Counted from the stretch's first letter, positions 1 through 6,222 are shown. The stretch is DNA of 11,494 nt from Methanothrix sp. (GCA_028688175.1 JAQTYS010000069.1:1-11494); one strand, 5' to 3'. Numbers and translations: made by a program. The notes: generated by a model not told the origin, from the sequence alone.

Positions 1-1
1 A

Positions 2-547
2 TTTGGAAACTTTCCGGGGCTGGGAAATGTGGCTTTTGTCTTCAAGGCCAGAGTTCAGCTTCTGCGTGACCTCGGGCCGACCTTGAGCCCCTTCAATGCC
101 TTCCTCTTCTTGCAGGGAGTGGAGACGTTGGCTCTGCGCCAGGAGAAACACTCGGAGAATGCTCTGTTGGTGGCAAAACATCTGCAAAGCCATCCGGCGG
201 TGGCCTGGGTCAATTATCCTGGACTGGAAAGCCATCCCAGCCATTCTCTGGCCGAGAAATATCTGAAAGGCAAGTACAACGCCATCCTCGGATTCGGCAT
301 AAAGGGCGGACTTCCTGCGGCTAAGAAATTCATCGAATCATTAGACCTGCTCAGCCACCTGGCAAACATCGGCGACTCCAAGAGCCTGGTCATCCATCCT
401 GCTTCAACTACTCATCAGCAGTTGACGGCTGCCGAGCAGGAGGCCACTGGGGTTACCGCAGACTTCATCCGCGTATCTGTGGGCATCGAGGACGTGGAGG
501 ATATCATCGCCGATCTGGATCAGGCCTTAGCCAAGGCGGTGCAGTGA
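2..547 (+). CDS. metY: O-acetylhomoserine sulfhydrylase (aminocarboxypropyltransferase), C-terminal part
   Basis: This is the 3' part of a PLP-dependent Cys/Met-metabolism enzyme that makes homocysteine from O-acetylhomoserine and sulfide in the cytosol. The frame is open from base 2 and ends at TGA 545-547, so the true start lies outside the window. The visible stretch reads FGNFPGLGNVAFVFKARVQL, then LLRDLGPTLSPFNAFLFLQG and ETLALR. That is the hallmark block that follows the PLP-lysine domain in the MetY/Cys25 branch. The later NIGDSKSLVIHPASTTHQQL and VSVGIEDVEDIIADL are the usual C-terminal family signature. The internal GTG at 29 is not a start, because the conserved block continues upstream of it. 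The catalytic lysine is not visible. MetY is preferred over cystathionine synthase or lyase because of the RVQLLRDLG...SPFNAFLFLQG motif. It sits beside other sulfur and cysteine genes. Confidence 0.9.
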   Translation, partial: FGNFPGLGNVAFVFKARVQLLRDLGPTLSPFNAFLFLQGVETLALRQEKHSENALLVAKHLQSHPAVAWVNYPGLESHPSHSLAEKYLKGKYNAILGFGIKGGLPAAKKFIESLDLLSHLANIGDSKSLVIHPASTTHQQLTAAEQEATGVTADFIRVSVGIEDVEDIIADLDQALAKAVQ

Positions 548-572
548 AGCTGCTATCGGCATATCGTCATTC

Positions 573-603
573 GCCCGGGTATAAATCTGGGCCGTCATTT
601 TTT
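573..603 (+). terminator. Hairpin plus T-run after metY
   Basis: GCCCGGGT (573-580) pairs with ATCTGGGC (585-592) as an 8-bp stem with two G-U pairs and an ATAA loop. Six T's follow at 598-603. It starts 25 nt after the metY stop and fits an intrinsic-type terminator. The rest of 548-731 shows no gene. Confidence 0.55.
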
Positions 604-731
604 ATTGCCATATCCATATTGAACGAGATCGGATGAAGGACTGAATCACTAACCGGAGATGCTCTGAAAGCTTCTCGGCAAATGGAGCTCTTGAAGGCGA
701 AGATGAATACGAAGACATATTGCATTGTCAT

Positions 732-953
732 TTACTCTGCCACCACCTCCTGGGTTTCTGGATTCAGTCCATAGAGGCTCTGGCGCGCATCCTGGAAATA
801 GAAGCGCTCTTGAAGGATATGTTGTTCCTTCAATCGGTTCAGGGCATACCTTACGGTCCTTTGCGGAAGATAGGTTTTGGCGACGATATCTTTTTGCGTG
901 AGCAGGTTGCCTGATTCCAGCACCTTAAAGACAAGCTTTGCCGATGGTGGCAA
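732..953 (-). CDS. Small winged-helix DNA-binding protein (MarR/ArsR-like fold)
   Basis: This is a predicted cytosolic transcription regulator of 73 residues, counted from a TTG codon at 953. The body PPSAKLVFKVLE-(x)-LTQKDIVAKTYLPQRTVRYALNRLKE-(x)-RFYFQDARQSLYGL has a helix, a helix-turn-helix (TQKDIVAKT as support helix, PQRTVRYALNRLKE as recognition helix) and a beta wing. This is the layout of small archaeal winged-helix proteins. No ATG or GTG occurs in this frame before the stop at 1010-1008, so the annotated start is weak. A frameshift near 1005-1008 could join an ATG at 1017 to it (see findings). It is transcribed away from cysS, which ends 135 nt upstream. Its own promoter carries the TTGCCGCAAT element, so autoregulation is plausible. 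The regulated genes are inference. Confidence 0.7.
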   Translation of the reverse strand: MPPSAKLVFKVLESGNLLTQKDIVAKTYLPQRTVRYALNRLKEQHILQERFYFQDARQSLYGLNPETQEVVAE

Positions 954-1030
954 GTGCTCTATCTTCGTGCCGGTCGATTCATTTTTGGTTTCTGCAAAGT
1001 CGATCCCTCATTTTCATTTCATCAATCTGT

Positions 1031-1070
1031 CCTGAAACCTGATATATTATCAAGTCTGCGATTGCGGCAA
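1031..1070 (-). promoter_or_regulatory. Promoter of winged-helix gene with TTGCCGCAAT element
   Basis: On the minus strand TTGCCGCAAT (1070-1061) is followed by a 7-9 nt spacer and an AT-rich TATA region, TTGATAATATATC (1053-1041). Start of transcription would fall near 1018, close to the ATG at 1017, which suggests a leaderless message. The element is identical to those before tRNA-Cys and the sulfur operon. Confidence 0.5.
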
Positions 1071-1088
1071 TATTGACCCCAATTATAA

Positions 1089-2534
1089 TCATTTGATCGC
1101 GTATCTTCCTCCGCCTGCCTTCACATCTTCCAGGACGATGCCTTGCTCGTTTAACCGGTTTCTGATCTCGTCGGCCAGAGTCCAATCCTTCTTCTCGCGC
1201 ATTTTCTGCCTTACATCAATCAACAGTTCAATTAGATTGCCCGTAAGATCCTGCTTATTCCCGGAACCTTCAAAATGCCCGCCCTTCGCAGGCGAAAAGC
1301 TGATGCCGAGTATTCGCCCGAAATCATCCAGCAGTCGTCCTGCCTCGATCAGGCTCTTCTGGGATATGGACCTCTCGTTTATGCAACGGTTAACCTCTCT
1401 TACCAGCTCGAAGACGGCTTTCAGGGCATAGGGAGTGTTGAAGTCATTGTCCATCGAATCGAGAAACTTGACTTTGAATTCAGCCATTCCCGCATCATCT
1501 GCTTCGTCTTTCAGGGATGCCTCGTTCGCAGACTGTGGCGTCTTTTCCAGCTCCACCTTGATGGCCTTTGCCGCCTGGCGAATGCGCTCCAGGCTCTTTC
1601 TCGATTGCTCTAAAGCCGACTCTGAGAAGTCGATTGGGCTTCGATAATGAGAGGAGAGCACAAAGAAGCGGAATGAATCGGCATCGAATTTCGCCAGCAT
1701 ATCCCGGATGGTGGTGAAGTTGCCCAATGATTTCGACATCTTCTCGCCATTGACGTTGAGAAAACCGGTGTGCATCCAGAATCTCACCAGCGGCTTTTTG
1801 CCGGATGTCGCCTCCATCTGGGCGATCTCAGCCTCGTGGTGGGGAAAGATGAGATCCATGGCTCCGCCGTGAATATCGTATTGTGCCCCGAAATAGCTCT
1901 CAGTGATGGCCGTGTCCTCGATATGCCAACCAGGTCTGCCCTTTCCCCAGGGTGAGTCCCAGGTGACCTCCGGGCCGTCCTGCCGCTTCTTCCACAGCGA
2001 GAAGTCCCCAGGATTTCTCTTGGTCGGATCCGGCTCAATCCTGTGTTTTTCCAGGTCTTCAAGGCTCTGGTGAGAGAGCTTTCCAAAGTCTTTGAAACGG
2101 GATTCGTCAAAGTACACACCGGTCTGTGTCTCATAGGCAAAACCCTTCTCAATCAGCCTGCTAATTTGGCTGATGATCTCAGGAATATGCTCTGAGGCGC
2201 GGGCATAGTAGTTGATGCTGGTGACGCTCAATGCCTGCATGTCCTCACGGTATTTCTCTTCGAAGGTGCGCGCCAGAAGTCGGGGCGAGATGCCCTGCAG
2301 GGCTGCCCGGTCAATTATCTTGTCATCCACATCGGTGATGTTTTGCAGATAGAAGACGCTAAAACCAATGTGCTTGAGGTAGCGTGCCACCACATCAAAG
2401 AAGATATAGGTCCTGGCATGGCCGATATGCGAATTGTCATAGACGGTTGGACCGCATACAAAGAGGTTAACGCGGTTGTCATGAATAGGCAAGAATGGCT
2501 CTTTCTTGCCGCTCATGGTGCTATTGATCAACAT
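1089..2534 (-). CDS. cysS: Cysteinyl-tRNA synthetase
   Basis: This class I synthetase charges tRNA-Cys with cysteine using ATP. At 481 aa it is close to the usual length of about 460-480. HIGH is at residues 36-39 (SHIGHAR) and KMSKS at 265-269. The zinc site has Cys27 (FVCGPTVYD), His232 and Glu236 (PHHEAE). The fourth ligand position, Cys209 in the E. coli enzyme, is Asp207 here (WHIEDTA), which may be normal for archaeal CysRS. The C-terminal helical and anticodon-binding region runs from about 300 to the end. The ATG at 2534 is chosen because MLINSTMSGKKEPF lines up with the family start (LxNTxxxxKExF). The frame stays open to 2585, but those 17 codons lie inside tRNA-Cys. The gene begins 2 nt after the tRNA's discriminator base, so the two are probably cotranscribed. 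A later ATG at 2516 would remove the conserved start. Confidence 0.96.
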   Translation of the reverse strand: MLINSTMSGKKEPFLPIHDNRVNLFVCGPTVYDNSHIGHARTYIFFDVVARYLKHIGFSVFYLQNITDVDDKIIDRAALQGISPRLLARTFEEKYREDMQALSVTSINYYARASEHIPEIISQISRLIEKGFAYETQTGVYFDESRFKDFGKLSHQSLEDLEKHRIEPDPTKRNPGDFSLWKKRQDGPEVTWDSPWGKGRPGWHIEDTAITESYFGAQYDIHGGAMDLIFPHHEAEIAQMEATSGKKPLVRFWMHTGFLNVNGEKMSKSLGNFTTIRDMLAKFDADSFRFFVLSSHYRSPIDFSESALEQSRKSLERIRQAAKAIKVELEKTPQSANEASLKDEADDAGMAEFKVKFLDSMDNDFNTPYALKAVFELVREVNRCINERSISQKSLIEAGRLLDDFGRILGISFSPAKGGHFEGSGNKQDLTGNLIELLIDVRQKMREKKDWTLADEIRNRLNEQGIVLEDVKAGGGRYAIK

Positions 2535-2536
2535 AA

Positions 2537-2607
2537 GGCCGGGGTTGGGAGTCGAACCCAATTCTCGCGGTCTGCAGCCGCGCACTTAACCGGTCAGTCA
2601 CCCCGGC
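2537..2607 (-). tRNA. tRNA-Cys (anticodon GCA), atypical
   Basis: The minus strand folds as a 71-nt cloverleaf. Acceptor GCCGGGG (2607-2601) pairs with CCCCGGC (2544-2538). The anticodon arm is CGCGG-CTGCAGA-CCGCG with GCA as anticodon and U33. The T arm is TTGGG-TTCGACT-CCCAA. The variable region has only 4 nt, and no CCA is encoded. Oddities: the discriminator at 2537 reads C instead of the near-universal U73 of tRNA-Cys. The D stem has only three Watson-Crick pairs (ACT/AGT) plus a G-A. Position 15 is C instead of a purine. It could be a working but divergent isoacceptor or one drifting toward a pseudogene. It directly precedes the gene of its own synthetase. Confidence 0.88.
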
Positions 2608-2633
2608 ACGTCCAACACATTCATCTTCACAGT

Positions 2634-2660
2634 AGCACAAATACCTGTGGATTGCGGCAA
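2634..2660 (-). promoter_or_regulatory. Promoter of tRNA-Cys/cysS with TTGCCGCAAT element
   Basis: On the minus strand TTGCCGCAAT (2660-2651), a 7-nt spacer and a weak TATA-like TATTTGTGC (2643-2635) precede the tRNA 5' end at 2607. Start of transcription would be near 2615, leaving a short 5' leader for RNase P. Confidence 0.45.
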
Positions 2661-2681
2661 AGTTAATTGACTTTCATCATT

Positions 2682-2712
2682 GATCATAGATAAGCTTTTT
2701 TTATCTATCTGA
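2682..2712. repeat. Inverted repeat in the tRNA-Cys / 2753 intergenic region
   Basis: ATAGATAA (2686-2693) and TTATCTAT (2701-2708) form a perfect 8-bp inverted repeat around GCTTTTT. It is flanked outside by GATC (2682-2685) and GATC (2711-2714, just past the box). It overlaps the only T/A-rich stretch that could act as the TATA region of the gene at 2753. It could be an operator or a hairpin; the role is unknown. Confidence 0.4.
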
Positions 2713-2752
2713 TCAACAGGTTATGTTTCCAAAATATACTTGCTGGAGGAAC

Positions 2753-3055
2753 ATGGACGAAAAAAATTGGGAAGAGATGGAATGGGAGATCGAATCGCTA
2801 TGCAAATTGCACAGTGATGCCATTGCAGATTATAAGAAATGCCGGGAATTTGCCAATCGCATGTCTCTGTTCCTGTCCGACCTGGAAGATTTCAGATGCA
2901 ATTTTCTTGCGAATATGGCCATGGATATCTTGATGAACTGCAATCCAAAAGTGGCATCCCACTGCGAGAAAGCTAACATGGAACAGGGCATGCTCGAACG
3001 CATGAAATCTGAGATCAAGATGAAGTCTGAGGCACAGGCTGATATCCGTCGCTGA
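2753..3055 (+). CDS. Hypothetical Cys-containing helical protein
   Basis: I do not recognise this 100-residue protein. It is acidic at the N-terminus (MDEKNWEEMEWEIESL), predicted almost wholly helical, with no signal peptide or membrane segment. It has five cysteines, C17, C30, C49, C63 and C71, an unusual content for a small cytosolic protein, but no CxxC pair. The start at 2753 is preferred to the upstream in-frame ATG at 2723 because GGAGGA (2745-2750) sits just before it as a ribosome site. It is divergent from tRNA-Cys/cysS and lies 91 nt before the radical SAM gene on the same strand. The spaced cysteines and the sulfur neighbourhood would suit a metal or thiol role, but that is only inference. 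Codon usage looks like that of its neighbours. Confidence 0.72.
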   Translation: MDEKNWEEMEWEIESLCKLHSDAIADYKKCREFANRMSLFLSDLEDFRCNFLANMAMDILMNCNPKVASHCEKANMEQGMLERMKSEIKMKSEAQADIRR

Positions 3056-3064
3056 TAATTTTGG

Positions 3065-3090
3065 TTGCCGCATTCTCAATCTCTATATAT
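3065..3090 (+). promoter_or_regulatory. Promoter of radical SAM gene with TTGCCGCATT element
   Basis: TTGCCGCATT (3065-3074, one base from the TTGCCGCAAT form) is followed by CTCAATC and the TATA box TCTATATATC (3082-3091). The same order and spacing occur at four other promoters in the window. The predicted start is near 3112-3116, inside the palindrome that follows. Confidence 0.5.
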
Positions 3091-3111
3091 CGAATCGGTC
3101 ACAACCAGGTC

Positions 3112-3127
3112 ATTCACAATTGTGAAT
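3112..3127. promoter_or_regulatory. 16-bp perfect palindrome, candidate operator
   Basis: ATTCACAATTGTGAAT is a perfect 16-bp palindrome lying 21 nt after the TATA box and 19 nt before the radical SAM ATG, i.e. at the predicted transcription start. A one-mismatch relative is before pscS, and relatives with the same ACAATTGT core lie between the antiporter and binding-protein genes. The position fits a repressor site. Confidence 0.55.
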
Positions 3128-3146
3128 CTGGCTTTGAGGCACGAGC

Positions 3147-4139
3147 ATGGAGATGAACGGGGAGATCAAGGCGCTCTTGGTGAGCATCGGCAGCGCAAAC
3201 ATAGATGATGAGCTGCTGGCAGAGGTGAAAAGGACAACCATACCCAGTGCCGGTCCGGGAGCCGGTCTGGAATCCTTCTTCTTTAAGTCGGGCGGCCACA
3301 GAGTGAGGCTTTCAATCAACAAGAATTCGCAGCTTAAGGTGATCCGGCTTGGCGGCGACGTTGCCCTGACAAAAGACGGAAAGACAATTGTCACCGGCAA
3401 ACTGGAGCCGGCGTTAAGCCACTGTCCGGAGCAAGCCTACCTCACATTAAGCGGCAGCTGCATTTACGACTGCAAGTTCTGCCCGGTCCCCAAACTTGAT
3501 GGTGAGGTGAAGCTTCCTGACGAGATCCTGCAACTGGTGGAAGAAGCCAGGCAGAGCGGTAAGCTGCGGGCCATCTCTCTTACCAGTGGTGTGGAGAAGT
3601 CCCCTGAGGACGAGGTTAAGCGAGCAGCGGCGATGGTCAGAGCCCTGCGAAAACAGTATGACATACCCATCGGGATCTCGGTTTATCCCACAGACACTTC
3701 CTCAGAAGAGCTGAAGGCCGCCGGTGCAACAGAGATCAAGTACAATGTGGAGACCATGGACCCGGAGATCTTCGCTAGGTACTGTCCTGGGCTCTCCCTG
3801 GAATATGTTCTCATTTCCCTTAAGAAAGCAGTGGAGATCTTCGGAAGAAACCGGGTCTCTTCAAACTTCATCCTGGGCCTGGGCGAGAGCGATGAATGCG
3901 TTTTGGCAGGAGTTACAAGGCTCGCTGAGATGGGAGTGATACCCAATTTGCGGCCCATATCGCCCCATCCCTTGCGAGTGGGAGAGGTTAAAGTGGAAAG
4001 GCCGTCTGCAGAGCGGCTGCTGAAGCTGGCCAGGGCAACGAAAAAAGTGCTGGAAGGGAAGGGCTTGAGAGCCGATCTGGCCGAGACCATGTGCCTGCCA
4101 TGCACAGGTTGCGATATCACGCCTCAAAGAGATGTTTGA
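3147..4139 (+). CDS. Radical SAM protein, biotin/lipoyl-synthase-like, function unknown
   Basis: This 330-residue cytosolic Fe-S enzyme has the radical SAM cluster motif CX3CX2C at C105, C109 and C112 (GSCIYDCKFC). It is followed by a TIM-barrel pattern: SLTSGVE near 145-150, NVETMDPEIF near 200-209, and NFILGLGESDE near 240-250. The last is the type seen in biotin- and lipoyl-synthase relatives. A second cysteine set C316, C319, C322 (MCLPCTGCD) at the C-terminus may bind an auxiliary cluster. The start at 3147 has GAGG at 3136-3139. The 90-residue region before the cluster motif is not recognised. Substrate unknown; sulfur insertion or methylthiolation would be guesses. Its last 16 bp overlap the convergent thiolase gene, and its promoter carries two motifs shared with pscS. 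Confidence 0.85.
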   Translation: MEMNGEIKALLVSIGSANIDDELLAEVKRTTIPSAGPGAGLESFFFKSGGHRVRLSINKNSQLKVIRLGGDVALTKDGKTIVTGKLEPALSHCPEQAYLTLSGSCIYDCKFCPVPKLDGEVKLPDEILQLVEEARQSGKLRAISLTSGVEKSPEDEVKRAAAMVRALRKQYDIPIGISVYPTDTSSEELKAAGATEIKYNVETMDPEIFARYCPGLSLEYVLISLKKAVEIFGRNRVSSNFILGLGESDECVLAGVTRLAEMGVIPNLRPISPHPLRVGEVKVERPSAERLLKLARATKKVLEGKGLRADLAETMCLPCTGCDITPQRDV

Positions 4140-5146
4140 TCGAGCGTTCTCAGCCTGGCCAGCTCGTCATCATCCAGGAAGCTCTCCCGGATCATCTCCT
4201 CATCGCCCTTGGGAAGTCTCCGGCAGGAAATATCAGCATTCTGTTCGCCATCCCGGTCGGAGTAGCGGGCCACAATGCGGCAGGCGAGATGCAGGAGGTC
4301 GGGAGAAAATGAGCCTTTACCAACAGCGTTCGGACCGATGATGCTCGCCGGAGCAATCAGGTAATCGCCATCCTTTGCCAGCATGCTGAGCATCTTGTTC
4401 TCATTCTCATTTCTGCCCACAATCAGTTTTGCATCAGAGGAGAGCCGAAAGTATCTTCCAAACTTGAGCAGCTCGATATTCTGCATATCAAGCTCATTGT
4501 GTTTGATAAGGTCTCTGATCCGGTTGGCAAACTTTGGGTCTGTGAGAAGGCATCCCCCGGCAGCGCAGGGGTAGTCGTTAATTCCCAAGTCCTTGGCCAA
4601 GGCCATCTGCGGCTTTCTGGATCGTCCGGCGATGTCCAGCATCCTCTCCCGTCTTATCCATCCGTTCTTCTCTGGGATCGTCGGCGCCAGCAGCTTGGCA
4701 GAGAGAGGTCGCACCACCAGCCCCTCCAGACCGGCTTCCCGTTCGATGATGTTCATCTGCCGCCGGAACTGGCTCATGGGCCTCTGTCCTAAAACCTCTC
4801 CAGTGATGATGAAAGATGCCCCACACTCCTGCATCAGCTCTTTGCTCTTGCGGAAAAACAGTATCCTGCAATCAATGCACGGATTCATGTTAGCGCCGTA
4901 GCCGTGCTGCGGATTTTCCAGCACCGGCAGGAAATCCTCTGTGGCATTGATAACCTTCAGATCTATTCCAATAGCCTCAGCCACCCGGCGGGCATTGCTG
5001 CCGCAGCCTAAGTTAGACGAATGGCGATCGCATAGGCAAAAAGGCGTCTTGAAGTTCACTGCCAGGAGTTCCAGACCTTCCCGACTCATGAGCTCTGCAG
5101 CCAGGGTGCTGTCCAGTCCTCCGGAAAGAAGTATTATCGCTTTCAT
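4124..5146 (-). CDS. PP-loop ATPase, predicted tRNA thiouridine synthase (ThiI/MnmA-like)
   Basis: This 340-residue protein is predicted to adenylate a uridine in RNA and replace oxygen with sulfur. The N-terminal PP-loop SGGLDST is at residues 8-14, for ATP binding. Cysteines are concentrated in conserved blocks: C37 and C39 (FCLCD), C48 (GCGSNA), C90 and C93 (NPCIDC), C194 and C199 (YPCAAGGC). Such sets in TtcA/TtuA-type thiolases hold an Fe-S cluster or carry persulfide. Residues about 228-275 (LLKFGRYFRLSSDAKLIVGR...) resemble an NFACT-R/DUF814-type RNA-binding domain, from memory of the pattern. It is last in the four-gene operon, 12 nt after the TusA gene, whose product would be a fitting sulfur donor. 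The target nucleotide is not known. The 3' end overlaps the convergent radical SAM gene by 16 bp. Confidence 0.82.
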   Translation of the reverse strand: MKAIILLSGGLDSTLAAELMSREGLELLAVNFKTPFCLCDRHSSNLGCGSNARRVAEAIGIDLKVINATEDFLPVLENPQHGYGANMNPCIDCRILFFRKSKELMQECGASFIITGEVLGQRPMSQFRRQMNIIEREAGLEGLVVRPLSAKLLAPTIPEKNGWIRRERMLDIAGRSRKPQMALAKDLGINDYPCAAGGCLLTDPKFANRIRDLIKHNELDMQNIELLKFGRYFRLSSDAKLIVGRNENENKMLSMLAKDGDYLIAPASIIGPNAVGKGSFSPDLLHLACRIVARYSDRDGEQNADISCRRLPKGDEEMIRESFLDDDELARLRTLDQTSL

Positions 5147-5158
5147 TGTTAATCGATC

Positions 5159-5383
5159 TCATTTTTTTTTAACTACTATCTGCCAAACTTCGCCGGATAG
5201 GGCCTTTAGATCCAGGATTTCATGGCCTTCGCTGCATAGGCTCCTGGAGACGTTAGCCGTTGCTGCTGAATCGTCCAGAAGTATGGTCAAATCCTGACCG
5301 CCCTCCAGCTCTTCCAGCATGAGTTTGGTCTTGACGAAGGTGTATGGGCAGACCTCGCCCCTCAGATCCAGCTTTGCGGTCAT
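5159..5383 (-). CDS. tusA: TusA/SirA family sulfur carrier protein
   Basis: This 74-residue sulfur-relay protein carries persulfide sulfur on a single cysteine and hands it to acceptor enzymes. The family signature LDLRGEVCPYTFVKTKL is at residues 5-21 with C12 as the carrier cysteine. The length is typical (about 75-80), with the beta-alpha-beta-alpha-beta-beta pattern. The ATG at 5383 overlaps the stop of the ThiF-like gene as ATGA (4 nt), so translational coupling is likely. A GTG at 5392 would add three residues and lacks room for a ribosome site. A thiolase follows 12 nt downstream. Bacterial TusA feeds tRNA thiolation through TusBCD/E; none of those partners is in this window. Confidence 0.93.
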   Translation of the reverse strand: MTAKLDLRGEVCPYTFVKTKLMLEELEGGQDLTILLDDSAATANVSRSLCSEGHEILDLKALSGEVWQIVVKKK

Positions 5384-6222
5384 AGCCTGCACTCTTCCCG
5401 CCTGTTCTCTAGGTAGTTTTTCTCATCGATTGCGATGATCTGGGGATCTTCTCCGCATACCGCGCAATCCTTTCTCTTCTCTGCCGTGGCCTCAAAGAAT
5501 GTCATATCCAGGGCATTAAAGCAGAGCATCCTGCCGACCAGCAGCTCGCCAATCCCCAGGATGAATTTCAGGGCTTCTGCGGCTTGAATGGTGCCGATGA
5601 TGCCCGGCAATACTCCAAAGACACCTGCCTCCTGGCAACTGGGAATCAATCCCGCAGGCGGGACTTTTTTGAAGATGCAGCGGTAGCAGGGACCCTTTTG
5701 CGGTATAATGGTAGTAGTATAGCCTTCGTAGCGCAGGATGCTGCCATGAGAGAGGGGCCTGTTCTCCAGGATGCAGGCGTCGTTGGTCAGATAGTGAGTG
5801 GGAAAGTTGTCACTTCCATCGACCACGAAATCATACTTCCGGATGATTTTTCCGGCATTATCGGCAGAGAAGCGCTCCTGGTAGGTTATGACATCCACAT
5901 CGCTGTTGAGACTTCGCACAAAACTCTCCGCCGATTTTGCTTTGTGGAAACCAATATTGCCGCCGTGGATGATCTGGCGCTGCAAATTGCTTACCTCCAC
6001 GATATCGCTGTCCATAATCCCCAGGGTTCCCACGCCTGCTGCCGCCAGGTAGGCGATGGCTGCTGATCCCAGGCCACCTGCTCCCAGGACCAGTACCTTT
6101 GATGCCAGCAGCTTCTTCTGGCCTTTGCCTCCTACCTCGGGCAGTATTATTTGGCGCGAATAGCGCTTTATCTGCTCATCTGTGAAAGATCCAGACACAA
6201 TATCCCGCTCCTCATCTTTCAT
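5380..6222 (-). CDS. ThiF/MoeB/HesA family E1-like adenylyltransferase
   Basis: This 280-residue enzyme belongs to the family that adenylates the C-terminal glycine of ubiquitin-like sulfur carriers (ThiS, MoaD, archaeal SAMPs). The Rossmann nucleotide loop is GAGGLGS at 47-53. DSDIVEVSNLQRQ at 71-83 supplies the acidic and Arg residues for ATP. The zinc pairs are C179/C182 (PCYRC) and C253/C256 (CAVC). C196 in SCQEAGVFGVLPG is the candidate catalytic or sulfur-bearing cysteine. The length suits MoeB/ThiF. The ATG at 6222 overlaps the TAA of the upstream siroheme gene by one base, and its stop overlaps the tusA start. No ubiquitin-like gene lies beside it, and TusA takes that place. Roles in molybdopterin or thiamin synthesis are possible but not suggested by the context. 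Confidence 0.92.
   Translation of the reverse strand: MKDEERDIVSGSFTDEQIKRYSRQIILPEVGGKGQKKLLASKVLVLGAGGLGSAAIAYLAAAGVGTLGIMDSDIVEVSNLQRQIIHGGNIGFHKAKSAESFVRSLNSDVDVITYQERFSADNAGKIIRKYDFVVDGSDNFPTHYLTNDACILENRPLSHGSILRYEGYTTTIIPQKGPCYRCIFKKVPPAGLIPSCQEAGVFGVLPGIIGTIQAAEALKFILGIGELLVGRMLCFNALDMTFFEATAEKRKDCAVCGEDPQIIAIDEKNYLENRREECRL

Noticed and set aside
979..1185. 68-codon minus-strand frame
   Set aside because: Most of it is out of frame within the 3' end of cysS, with basic low-complexity sequence. Only its tail after ATG 1017 matters for the frameshift idea.
2535..2585. 17-codon N-terminal extension of cysS (frame open to 2585)
   Set aside because: These codons lie within tRNA-Cys, and the family start aligns at MLINST (2534).
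3383..3392. GACAATTGTC palindrome
   Set aside because: Shares the ACAATTGT core but lies inside the radical SAM coding sequence and lacks the outer bases of the operator-like sites.
5584..6066. 160-codon plus-strand frame
   Set aside because: Lies fully opposite the ThiF-like gene, which has all its motifs; no promoter or ribosome site.
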